Assembly: GCA_964520885.1 (NCBI GenBank)
Contig: CAZFQD010000111.1
Span: 1-7,559, forward strand
Direction of reading: 5' to 3'
DNA: 7,559 nt
From: CAZFQD01 sp964520885
GTDB taxonomy: Bacteria > Bacillota > Clostridia > Oscillospirales > SIG519
This document shows, piece after piece, positions 1-5,888 of this stretch (positions are counted from its first letter, which is position 1; each line of letters starts with the position of its first letter). The translations under genes were made by a program, and so were the position numbers. The notes under the pieces were generated by a model. The model saw only the letters and a program-made list of their open reading frames with translations. It was not told the origin of the DNA and ran no database searches.

Positions 1-4
1 GACT

Positions 5-32
5 AAAAAACCGCATAAAATCAAGGTTTTTT
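5..32. terminator. Probable intrinsic (possibly bidirectional) terminator of an upstream gene
   Basis: A perfect 8-bp inverted repeat is visible: AAAAAACC at 5-12 pairs with GGTTTTTT at 25-32, leaving a 12-nt loop. On the plus strand the 3' arm ends in six Ts, and on the minus strand the mirror arm also ends in Ts, so it could stop transcripts arriving from either side. The stem has only two G-C pairs and the loop is large, so strength is uncertain. It would separate galE from whatever precedes the window. Confidence 0.55.
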
Positions 33-60
33 GAGTTTCGCAATTGACTAATAATATATT
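31..60 (+). promoter_or_regulatory. Candidate sigma-A promoter for galE
   Basis: TTGAGT at 31-36 resembles a -35 box and TATATT at 55-60 a -10 box, with an 18-bp spacer. Transcription would start near 67, giving a leader of roughly 16 bases that contains the GGAGG ribosome binding site at 71-75, 7 bases before the galE ATG. A second TTGACT at 44-49 has no suitable -10 partner at 16-18 bp. In so AT-rich a region chance matches are common, so this is only a plausible assignment. Confidence 0.4.
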
Positions 61-82
61 AAATTTATTTGGAGGTATTTAA

Positions 83-1090
83 ATGGCAATATTAGTAACA
101 GGCGGAGCAGGATATATAGGAAGCCACACTTGCATTGAACTATTAAATAATGGCTTTGAAATAATTGTTTTAGATAATTTAAGCAATAGTAAGCAAGAGG
201 CTTTAAATCGAGTAAAAAAAATTACTAATAAAGATTTTAAATTTTATAAATATGATTTGTTGTGCAAAGATGATGTAAAAAAAGTATTTAGTGAAAATAA
301 AATCGATGCTGTAATTCATTTTGCAGGTCTAAAAGCAGTTGGCGAAAGTGTTCAAATACCATTAAAATATTACCATAATAATATTACAGGCACTTTAATT
401 CTTTGCGAAGTTATGTCAAAATATAATGTCAAAAAATTAGTTTTCAGTTCTTCTGCTACAGTATATGGTAATCCAAAACAAGTTCCAATAACCGAAGATA
501 TGCCACTTTTCGCTACTAATCCATATGGAAGAACGAAACTTACGATTGAGGAAATACTAAGAGATTTATCAGTTTCGGACAATGCTTGGTCAATTTCCTT
601 GCTTAGATATTTCAATCCTGTTGGAGCACATATTAGCGGAACTATCGGAGAGGACCCAAATGGTATACCTAACAATTTAATGCCATTTATTACTCAAGTA
701 GCCTGTGGAAAATTAGAACAATTATCAGTATTTGGAAATGATTATGACACTGTTGATGGAACGGGTGTAAGAGATTATATTCATATTACCGATTTAGCAA
801 AAGGACATTTAAAAGCACTTCAATTTTTAACAAGTAAACAAGGGGTATTTACTCATAATTTGGGAACAGGAATAGGTTATAGTGTTTTACAAATAATAAA
901 TGCATTTGAGCAAGCCACAGGTATAAAAATAAATTATAAAATATCTGAAAGACGAGCAGGTGATATTGCAATATGCTATTCTGACCCTACAAAAGCGAAG
1001 AATGAACTTGATTGGGTAGTTCAAAAAGATTTAATTGATATGTGCCGAGATTCTTGGAGATGGCAATCGCAAAATCCAAAAGGGTATTAA
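83..1090 (+). CDS. galE: UDP-glucose 4-epimerase (UDP-galactose 4-epimerase)
   Basis: Cytosolic NAD-dependent epimerase interconverting UDP-glucose and UDP-galactose (Leloir pathway and supply of galactosyl units for surface polysaccharide). The 335-residue protein is full length (E. coli GalE is 338). It is an extended short-chain dehydrogenase: the Rossmann motif GGAGYIG lies at residues 7-13, the catalytic Ser124 in SSSATVYG, and the YxxxK pair at Tyr148/Lys152 in NPYGRTK. The C-terminal domain contains RYFNPVGAH, GVRDYIH and the closing WQSQNPKGY, all typical of GalE. The ATG has a GGAGG site at 71-75. At the position equivalent to E. coli Tyr299 this protein has Cys298, followed by Tyr, as in the human enzyme; by family knowledge this suggests it may also act on UDP-GlcNAc/UDP-GalNAc. 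It is followed by its own 189-bp gap and a separate promoter, so it is probably not part of the pyr operon, although no clear terminator lies after it. Confidence 0.95.
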   Translation: MAILVTGGAGYIGSHTCIELLNNGFEIIVLDNLSNSKQEALNRVKKITNKDFKFYKYDLLCKDDVKKVFSENKIDAVIHFAGLKAVGESVQIPLKYYHNNITGTLILCEVMSKYNVKKLVFSSSATVYGNPKQVPITEDMPLFATNPYGRTKLTIEEILRDLSVSDNAWSISLLRYFNPVGAHISGTIGEDPNGIPNNLMPFITQVACGKLEQLSVFGNDYDTVDGTGVRDYIHITDLAKGHLKALQFLTSKQGVFTHNLGTGIGYSVLQIINAFEQATGIKINYKISERRAGDIAICYSDPTKAKNELDWVVQKDLIDMCRDSWRWQSQNPKGY

Positions 1091-1152
1091 TATTTAAAAG
1101 TTGGGCATTTTATATTGTAATTTATAATGAATAACTAAATACAAAAAAAGTA

Positions 1153-1181
1153 TAGACAAAACATAAATAATAGTATATAAT
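1153..1181 (+). promoter_or_regulatory. sigma-A promoter of the pyr operon
   Basis: TAGACA at 1153-1158 (5 of 6 matches to TTGACA) and a perfect TATAAT at 1176-1181 are separated by the ideal 17 bp. Transcription should begin around 1188, about 9 bases before the first arm of the PyrR-binding hairpin, which is where a pyr attenuator leader would be expected to begin. The position relative to the attenuator strengthens the call beyond the match to consensus. Confidence 0.78.
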
Positions 1182-1244
1182 AAAAAAAGTTAATAACCTT
1201 TAAATCAGTCCTGTGAGGCTGGCAAGGAAATAAGTAATATACTT

Positions 1245-1277
1245 AACCTTCTGCCAACTCATGGTAGGAGGTTTTTT
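1245..1277 (+). terminator. Attenuator terminator overlapping the pyrR ribosome binding site
   Basis: AACCTTCTGCC (1245-1255) pairs with GGTAGGAGGTT (1263-1273) in an 11-bp stem with two G-U wobbles and a 7-nt loop, and six Ts follow at 1272-1277. The right arm includes AGGAGG at 1266-1271, the Shine-Dalgarno sequence of pyrR. The hairpin can therefore stop transcription just before the pyrR ATG (1280) and, in any read-through RNA, also hide the pyrR ribosome binding site. Confidence 0.9.
1266..1271 (+). promoter_or_regulatory. Ribosome binding site of pyrR, inside the terminator stem
   Basis: AGGAGG lies 8 bases before the ATG at 1280 and fixes that start codon. It is unusual in being fully contained in the right arm of the attenuator terminator, so ribosome access should depend on whether the antiterminator or terminator fold is present. 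Confidence 0.88.
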
Positions 1278-1279
1278 GT

Positions 1280-1810
1280 ATGAATGAAATTAAAACTTTA
1301 ATTATGGATGAGCAAGCTATGGAAAGAGCCGTTTCAAGAATAGCCTTTGAGATTATTGAGCGAAACAAAGGTGTCGAAGATTTGTGTATTTTAGGCATTC
1401 ACACAAGAGGTATTGTAATTGCCAAAAGAATTGCAAAAAAAATAAAAGAAATTGAAAATAAGCATATTGATGTTGGGATTATTGACCCAACTCCTTTTAG
1501 AGACGACTTGTCAGGTAAGGATTTGCCTTTAAGAAATTTTACAGAAATTAATTTTGAAATAGGCGATAGAAAAGTTATTTTAGTTGATGATGTTATATGC
1601 ACTGGAAGAACCATTAGAGCAGCAATTGATGCAATAATGAATTTAGGAAGGCCAAAAACAATTCAATTAGCAGTTTTAATTGACAGGGGACACAGAGAAC
1701 TGCCAATTCGTCCTGATTTTGTTGGCAAAAATGTGCCAACCTCTAAAAATGAAAAAGTTAAAGTTTTGGTTGAAGAATTTGACCAAAAAAATAAAGTTGT
1801 AATAGTATAA
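1280..1810 (+). CDS. pyrR: PyrR, pyrimidine operon attenuation regulator / uracil phosphoribosyltransferase
   Basis: RNA-binding regulator that binds the pyr leader when UMP is plentiful; many homologues also convert uracil and PRPP to UMP. The 176-residue protein is near the usual size (B. subtilis PyrR 181) and has the type I phosphoribosyltransferase fold. The PRPP-binding loop is VILVDDVICTGRT at residues 99-111, where most homologues have Tyr in place of Cys108. The conserved LGIHTRG segment (38-44) and the C-terminal block LIDRGHRELPIRPDFVGK (133-150), both PyrR hallmarks, are intact and supply basic residues of the kind used for RNA contact. It is the first gene after the attenuator, the standard autoregulated position, and heads the pyrC-pyrF-pyrK-pyrD cluster. 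The start is fixed by AGGAGG at 1266-1271. Confidence 0.96.
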   Translation: MNEIKTLIMDEQAMERAVSRIAFEIIERNKGVEDLCILGIHTRGIVIAKRIAKKIKEIENKHIDVGIIDPTPFRDDLSGKDLPLRNFTEINFEIGDRKVILVDDVICTGRTIRAAIDAIMNLGRPKTIQLAVLIDRGHRELPIRPDFVGKNVPTSKNEKVKVLVEEFDQKNKVVIV

Positions 1811-1819
1811 TATTTGTAG

Positions 1820-1839
1820 GGAATGGTCTTGACCATTCC
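1820..1839. repeat. Short palindrome in the pyrR-pyrC gap
   Basis: GGAATGGTC at 1820-1828 is followed by TT and its exact reverse complement GACCATTCC at 1831-1839. In RNA this would be a stable hairpin closed by a CUUG tetraloop. A-rich sequence (GAAAAAAC), not a T-tract, follows on the plus strand, so it is not an intrinsic terminator for the operon. It lies in a 58-bp gap, wide for this cluster, which suggests a small inserted palindromic unit or an RNA-processing/stability hairpin. It has only one copy in the window, so repeat status is inferred. Confidence 0.6.
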
Positions 1840-1868
1840 GAAAAAACAAAGTTGTGTAGGTGAATTAA

Positions 1869-3152
1869 ATGAACTATATAATTAAAGATTGCATTTTAGT
1901 GGATAGTAATGAAACAAAAACAGTTATTATTGAAAATGGAATAATATGCGATATTTTAGATAACTTTGCAGATAAAAATATTGAAAATTATCAAATTATT
2001 GATGGTAAAGGTCTTTATTTATCTAACGGTCTTTTTGATTTTCATACTCATCTAAGAGAACCGGGCTTTGAATATAAAGAGGATATTGAAAGTGGCACAA
2101 AAGCTGCAGTTATGGGAGGCTTTACAGCTGTAGCGGTTATGCCAAATACTAATCCGATATGCGATAATGTTAAGACTATTGAATACATTTTAGATAAAGC
2201 AAAAAAAGCAGGTTTTGCTAAGGTTTATCCAATAGTTTCAATTACAATGGGGTCAAAAGGCGAAGACTTAACTGACTTTGCAGAACTTAAAAAAGCTGGT
2301 GCAGTTGCCGTTTCTGATGATGGTTTGCCTATGATTAGCACAAAAGTAATGAAAGATGCTTTAATATTAGCATATCAAGAAAAAATGCCTGTGATTTCCC
2401 ATTGTGAAGATATTTCAATTTCGCAAGGTTGCATAAACGAAGGGGAAATTTCAAAGCAGTTAGGAGTTGAGGGCATTTCATCTGTTGCCGAGGAAATAAT
2501 GGTTGCAAGAGAATGCTTATTATCTTATCAATATAATGTTGCTGTCCATATTGCTCATATTAGCACTAAAAATAGTGTTGATATAGTCCGCTTTTATAAA
2601 AGTAAAGGAGCAAAAATTACTGCCGAAACCTGTCCGCATTACTTTTCTTTAACACAAGAGGCTGTATTAACAAAAGGCACAAATGCAAAAATGAATCCGC
2701 CTTTAAGAACAAAAGAGGATGCAAATGCTATCATTGAGGGTATTGAAGACAATACAATAGATATTATTGTAACCGACCATGCACCTCATTCAAAGGAAGA
2801 AAAGGACATAGGATTGGAAAAAGCACCAAATGGCATTGTTGGATTAGAAACCTCGTTATCAGTAGGGATTACATACCTTGTAAAGCCAAATCACATTACA
2901 CTTAAAACCTTGATAGAAAAGATGTCGAAAATCCCTTTAAAAATAATTGGAGAAAAACGCAGTATAAAAATTGGAGAAAAGGCTGATTTAGTGCTGTTTA
3001 ACCCTAACGAAGAGTATGTAGTTTTAGCAAATAATTTTAAATCAAAATCAAAAAACACGCCATATGATAACGAAAAATTATTTGGAGTTGTTTATTATAC
3101 ATTTGTTGATGGAAAAATGGTTGTAAATAATAAAGAGTTAGTTGAAAATTGA
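1869..3152 (+). CDS. pyrC: Dihydroorotase
   Basis: Zinc-dependent amidohydrolase that cyclises N-carbamoyl-L-aspartate to dihydroorotate, the third step of UMP synthesis. The 427-residue length matches the B. subtilis-type enzyme (428). The TIM-barrel metal ligands are all present: His59 and His61 in DFHTHLREPG, Asp150/Asp151 in AVSDDGLPM, His178 in VISHCED, His230 in HIAHIST, and the catalytic Asp303 in TDHAPHSKEEKD. The substrate-binding segment MPNTNP is at 91-96 and MNPPLRT at 275-281. The C-terminal KIGEKADLVLFNPNEE is typical of amidohydrolases. A TAGGTGA ribosome site at 1857-1863 precedes the ATG. Placed between pyrR and pyrF in the PyrR-controlled unit; its usual substrate supplier, pyrB, is absent here. 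Confidence 0.96.
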   Translation: MNYIIKDCILVDSNETKTVIIENGIICDILDNFADKNIENYQIIDGKGLYLSNGLFDFHTHLREPGFEYKEDIESGTKAAVMGGFTAVAVMPNTNPICDNVKTIEYILDKAKKAGFAKVYPIVSITMGSKGEDLTDFAELKKAGAVAVSDDGLPMISTKVMKDALILAYQEKMPVISHCEDISISQGCINEGEISKQLGVEGISSVAEEIMVARECLLSYQYNVAVHIAHISTKNSVDIVRFYKSKGAKITAETCPHYFSLTQEAVLTKGTNAKMNPPLRTKEDANAIIEGIEDNTIDIIVTDHAPHSKEEKDIGLEKAPNGIVGLETSLSVGITYLVKPNHITLKTLIEKMSKIPLKIIGEKRSIKIGEKADLVLFNPNEEYVVLANNFKSKSKNTPYDNEKLFGVVYYTFVDGKMVVNNKELVEN

Positions 3153-3164
3153 AAGGAATAAAAA

Positions 3165-4082
3165 ATGGACATATTAATAGGAAAAATCAAACAAAAAAAC
3201 AATCCGACTGTTGTAGGATTAGACCCATTACTTGACTATGTTCCGAATTTTATTAAGCAAAAAGCATTTAAAGAATATGGTAAAAACTTTGAAGGTGCTT
3301 CAAATGCGATTTTAGAATATAATAAAGGTTTAATTGATAATCTTTATGATATAGTTCCAGCAGTTAAGCCTCAATCCGCTTATTATGAAATGTATGGCTA
3401 TGAAGGGGTTAAGGCTTTATATGAAACAATTAAATATGCTAAAGAAAAGGGCTTATATGTTATTGCAGACATAAAGAGAAATGATATTGGCTCTACTGCA
3501 CAAGCTTATGCAAAAGCATATTTGGGAAAAACTCAAATTGAAAATGAAAGTTTAAGTGCTTTTAATGCTGATAGCATAACTGTTAATGGATATTTAGGTG
3601 TAGACGGAATTACTCCATTTATAAATGAATGTAAACAATATGATAAGTCAATGTTTATACTTGTGAAAACTTCAAATCATTCTTCCGGAGAGTTACAAGA
3701 TTTAATGTTAAATGATAATGATAAGGTTTATATTAAAATGGCTAAATTAGTTGAAAATTGGGGCAAGGACACTATTGGAAAACACGGATATAGTCAAGTG
3801 GGAGCAGTAGTAGGGGCTACATATCCTGAGCAATTAAAAGAATTGCGTCAAAAGTTTAAAAATATGTTTTTCTTGGTTCCGGGTTATGGGGCACAGGGTG
3901 GCGGAGCAAGTGATGTGGCTTTCTCATTTGACAGTAATGGCTTAGGAGCAATAATAAATTCTTCAAGAGCAATTTCGTGTGCCTATAAAAAAGAAAATTG
4001 TTCCGAACAAGATTTTGCGGGTGTGGCAAGGCGAGAAGCACTAAAAATGAAAAAGGAATTAAATGAAGTTTTAATGGGATAA
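3165..4082 (+). CDS. pyrF: Orotidine 5'-phosphate decarboxylase (subfamily 2)
   Basis: Catalyses the final step of UMP synthesis, decarboxylation of OMP. The 305-residue protein belongs to the longer subfamily 2 group (mycobacterial/clostridial type) and not to the roughly 240-residue B. subtilis type. The catalytic Asp-Lys-x-x-Asp array is intact: Asp102, Lys104 and Asp107 in ADIKRNDIG. VVGLDP (16-21) and VKPQSAYYE (67-75) form early barrel strands, with Lys68 also conserved. SITVNGYLG (137-145), LVKTSNHSS (166-174), the phosphate-binding VPGYGAQGGG (238-247) and NSSRAI (265-270) complete the barrel. The gene starts 12 bases after pyrC with AAAGGA as ribosome site, so co-transcription is almost certain. 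A GC-rich structured element follows it before pyrK. Confidence 0.96.
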   Translation: MDILIGKIKQKNNPTVVGLDPLLDYVPNFIKQKAFKEYGKNFEGASNAILEYNKGLIDNLYDIVPAVKPQSAYYEMYGYEGVKALYETIKYAKEKGLYVIADIKRNDIGSTAQAYAKAYLGKTQIENESLSAFNADSITVNGYLGVDGITPFINECKQYDKSMFILVKTSNHSSGELQDLMLNDNDKVYIKMAKLVENWGKDTIGKHGYSQVGAVVGATYPEQLKELRQKFKNMFFLVPGYGAQGGGASDVAFSFDSNGLGAIINSSRAISCAYKKENCSEQDFAGVARREALKMKKELNEVLMG

Positions 4083-4106
4083 GTAAAATGATAAGCGAGG
4101 AATACT

Positions 4107-4175
4107 GTCATTGCAAAGCCGACACCGTAGTGTCGTCCTGAGGCGTATCCCGCCGAAGGAGCCCGTGGCAATCTC
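4107..4175. repeat. GC-rich multi-hairpin element between pyrF and pyrK (REP/MITE-like)
   Basis: In a genome around 30% G+C, these 69 bases contain 42 G/C (about 61%). The ends carry ATTGC (4110-4114) and GCAAT (4168-4172) as inverted termini. Inside are two perfect hairpins back to back: CGACAC (4120-4125) / GTGTCG (4130-4135) with loop CGTA, and TCCT-GA-GGCG (4136-4145) / CGCC-GA-AGGA (4151-4160), in which two GA steps face each other as a possible tandem sheared G-A pair. A further AAAATGA (4085-4091) / TCATTTT (4174-4180) match encloses the whole. Sequences of the style ATTGC...GCAATCTC with CCTGAG...GAAGGA cores are, from memory, common non-coding repeats in many bacterial genomes. No transposase and no credible gene is present; I infer a non-autonomous palindromic insertion. 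Confidence 0.75.
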
Positions 4176-4205
4176 ATTTTTATAGATAAAGGATAAGGTG
4201 AAAAA

Positions 4206-4967
4206 ATGAAACCACTATTACGATTGTGTGAAGTTATAAAAAAAGAAGAAATACGAGAAAAACTATTTGATATTACTATTAAAAACAGTGAAATTGCAAA
4301 TTTAAGTCAAGCAGGTCAGTTTTTGCATATCAAATGTTCTGATAATGTATTATTGAGAAGACCAATTAGTATTTGCGATGTTAATAATGATGAAATTAGA
4401 TTTGTTTTTGAGGTTAGAGGAGAGGGGACAAAAGAACTTTCCAAAATAAAAGCAGGCAATATATTAGATGTTTTAGGTCCTATTGGAAATGGTTTTACCA
4501 TTAAAGACATAAGTAAAAAGGCAGTTTTAATAGGAGGCGGAATAGGGATTTTTCCTTTACTTATGGTGGCTAAGCAGTTTAAAGGAAATGCTACAATCCT
4601 TTTAGGCTTTAGAGATAAAGAAAATATAGTTTTAGTTAATGACTTTATAAAATATGGTTGCAAAGTTATAATTGCGACTGATGATGGTTCTTATGGATAT
4701 AAAGGTTTCATAACCGATTTATTAAAGGAAAATAAAGCGGATTTTATTTATGCTTGTGGACCAAAACAAATGCTAATGAAAACAGCCAACTTTGCAAAAG
4801 AAAATAATGTTTTTTGCGAAATGTCTATGGAAGAGAGAATGGGTTGCGGTGTTGGTGCTTGTTTGGTATGTGCTTGCAAAACTGTAAAGGAAAATAACTT
4901 TACATATAAAAAAGTGTGCATTGACGGTCCTGTTTTTAATGCAAATGAGGTGATTTTTGATGATTAA
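4206..4967 (+). CDS. pyrK: Dihydroorotate dehydrogenase B, electron-transfer subunit (FAD/[2Fe-2S])
   Basis: Partner of PyrD: carries electrons from the FMN subunit through a [2Fe-2S] cluster and FAD to NAD. The 253-residue length fits the family (about 256 in B. subtilis). Domains in order: an FAD-binding beta barrel with the flavin motif RRPISICDV (51-59), an NAD-binding fold with VLIGGGIGIFPLL (107-119) and YACGPKQML (182-190), and a C-terminal iron-sulphur region. The expected cluster ligands are Cys214, Cys219, Cys222 and Cys238 (C-x4-C-x2-C-x15-C). Two extra cysteines, Cys204 and Cys224, flank them. The ATG follows AAGGTG at 4195-4200. It sits 123 bp after pyrF because of the GC-rich element, and its 3' end overlaps the pyrD start, suggesting coupled translation and equal subunit amounts. 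Confidence 0.96.
   Translation: MKPLLRLCEVIKKEEIREKLFDITIKNSEIANLSQAGQFLHIKCSDNVLLRRPISICDVNNDEIRFVFEVRGEGTKELSKIKAGNILDVLGPIGNGFTIKDISKKAVLIGGGIGIFPLLMVAKQFKGNATILLGFRDKENIVLVNDFIKYGCKVIIATDDGSYGYKGFITDLLKENKADFIYACGPKQMLMKTANFAKENNVFCEMSMEERMGCGVGACLVCACKTVKENNFTYKKVCIDGPVFNANEVIFDD
4947..4952 (+). promoter_or_regulatory. Ribosome binding site that decides the pyrD start
   Basis: GAGGTG, within the end of pyrK, lies 7 bases before ATG at 4960 and only 4 bases before the in-frame TTG at 4957. The spacing favours the ATG at 4960 as the true start, making PyrD 303 residues and the overlap with pyrK 8 bases. Confidence 0.8.
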
Positions 4968-5871
4968 TACTTCAGTTAATATTGCAGGCGTAACCCTCTC
5001 TAATCCTGTAATTACCGCTTCCGGAACATATGGTTTTGGCAGAGAATACAGTAATTTTTACAAATTAAATGAATTAGGAGCGATTTGTGTTAAAGGCTTA
5101 ACATTAAAAGAAAGAGCGGGAAATAAACCTCCAAGAATTGCTGAAACTGCTTGCGGAATTTTAAATAGTGTTGGACTTCAAAATCCGGGAGTTGAATATT
5201 TTATTAAAAACGAACTACCTTTTCTAATAGGCGAGGGGGCAAAAGTAATTGTAAATATTGCTGGAAATACTATTGAAGAATATTGCGAAATGGTTAAAAT
5301 ACTATCTGAAACTGAAACTGACTTAATTGAACTAAATATTTCTTGCCCTAATGTAAAAGAAGGCGGATTGGCTTTTGGAGTAAAGAGCGATAGTGTATTT
5401 AAAATAACAAATGAAGTAAAGAAACATTGTAAAAAACCATTAATAGTTAAGTTATCTCCAAATGTAACTGATATTGTAGAAATAGCAAAAGCGGCAAGAG
5501 ACGGTGGGGCAGATGCTTTATCTTTGATTAATACTCTACTTGGAATGAAAATAGACATAAATACAAAAAAACCTATATTATATAATAATGTTGGCGGACT
5601 CTCAGGTCCTGCAATTTTGCCAATTGCCGTCAGAATGGTTTGGCAAGTAAGAAATACAGTAGAATTACCTATAATTGCTATGGGCGGAGTGTCAACATAT
5701 AGTGATGCAATTGAACTAATGTTAGTTGGAGCGAATGCAGTAGCAGTTGGAACTGCTTGCTTTGTTGACCCTTTTGCTCCTATTAAGGTTAGAGATGGAA
5801 TAGCAAATTATTTAAGAGAAAGCAATATTGATGATATATCAAAAATAGTAGGAAGTGTAATAATAAATTAA
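4960..5871 (+). CDS. pyrD: Dihydroorotate dehydrogenase B (NAD+), catalytic subunit
   Basis: FMN-containing class 1B enzyme oxidising dihydroorotate to orotate in the cytosol, working as a complex with PyrK. With the ATG start it is 303 residues, close to the family's usual 300-311. The catalytic base of class 1 enzymes, Cys129, is present in LNISCPNVKEGG; FMN-binding residues lie in ASGTYGFG (20-27), VKG with Lys45, VKLSPN with Lys164, NT at 191-192, and the phosphate-binding AMGGVSTY (240-247). NSVGLQNPG (69-77) is the conserved substrate-side loop. Cys as the base, plus the adjoining pyrK, separates it from the membrane-bound, quinone-linked class 2 (serine base). The upstream in-frame TTG at 4957 would add one residue but is badly spaced from the ribosome site. 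Confidence 0.96.
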   Translation: MINTSVNIAGVTLSNPVITASGTYGFGREYSNFYKLNELGAICVKGLTLKERAGNKPPRIAETACGILNSVGLQNPGVEYFIKNELPFLIGEGAKVIVNIAGNTIEEYCEMVKILSETETDLIELNISCPNVKEGGLAFGVKSDSVFKITNEVKKHCKKPLIVKLSPNVTDIVEIAKAARDGGADALSLINTLLGMKIDINTKKPILYNNVGGLSGPAILPIAVRMVWQVRNTVELPIIAMGGVSTYSDAIELMLVGANAVAVGTACFVDPFAPIKVRDGIANYLRESNIDDISKIVGSVIIN

Positions 5872-5875
5872 ATTT

Positions 5876-5879
5876 GGAG
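5876..5879 (+). promoter_or_regulatory. Ribosome binding site that decides the phosphatase start
   Basis: GGAG, 5 bases after the pyrD stop, sits 9 bases before ATG at 5889. The longer reading frame opening at TTG 5874 would start on top of this site with no ribosome site of its own and would add a non-conserved MEKKK lead, so ATG 5889 is preferred. Confidence 0.8.
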
Positions 5880-5888
5880 AAGAAAAAA

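Larger units (their letters stand above)
1197..1277 (+). promoter_or_regulatory. PyrR-dependent transcription attenuator (pyr leader)
   Basis: Three mutually exclusive RNA folds can be drawn. (1) PyrR-binding anti-antiterminator, 1197-1227: lower stem CCTT (1197-1200) with AAGG (1224-1227), upper stem CAG (1206-1208) with CTG (1219-1221), and loop TCCTGTGAGG, which matches the conserved PyrR-recognition core. (2) Antiterminator, 1221-1255: TAAGT (1231-1235) with ACTTA (1241-1245), AAGG (1224-1227) with CCTT (1247-1250), then GGC (1221-1223) with GCC (1253-1255). (3) Terminator, 1245-1277. The antiterminator shares its left arm with fold 1 and its right arm with fold 3. In the known Bacillus mechanism UMP-bound PyrR stabilises fold 1, freeing the terminator; when pyrimidines are scarce the antiterminator forms and the operon is transcribed. 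The folds were paired by eye, not computed. Confidence 0.93.

Noticed and set aside
370..675. Minus-strand frame inside galE, and similar ones inside pyrR, pyrF, pyrK and pyrD
   Set aside because: All lie antisense to genes with complete, conserved catalytic motifs, and none shows a ribosome site or recognisable motif.
1091..1152. Possible terminator for galE
   Set aside because: Only weak, all-A/T inverted matches such as TTATA...TATAA are present, with no G-C stem and no T-tract. Read-through from galE into the pyr leader cannot be excluded.
3983..4177. Minus-strand 64-residue frame overlapping the end of pyrF and the GC-rich element
   Set aside because: It is a shadow of pyrF joined to the palindromic element, has no ribosome site, and its composition reflects the reverse strand of the repeat and not a protein family.
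4177..4181. T5 run after the GC-rich element read as an intrinsic terminator
   Set aside because: The hairpins end at 4160 and the outer ATTGC/GCAAT pairing at 4172, with CTCA between that and the Ts. pyrK has no visible promoter of its own, so full termination here would leave pyrK and pyrD unexpressed.
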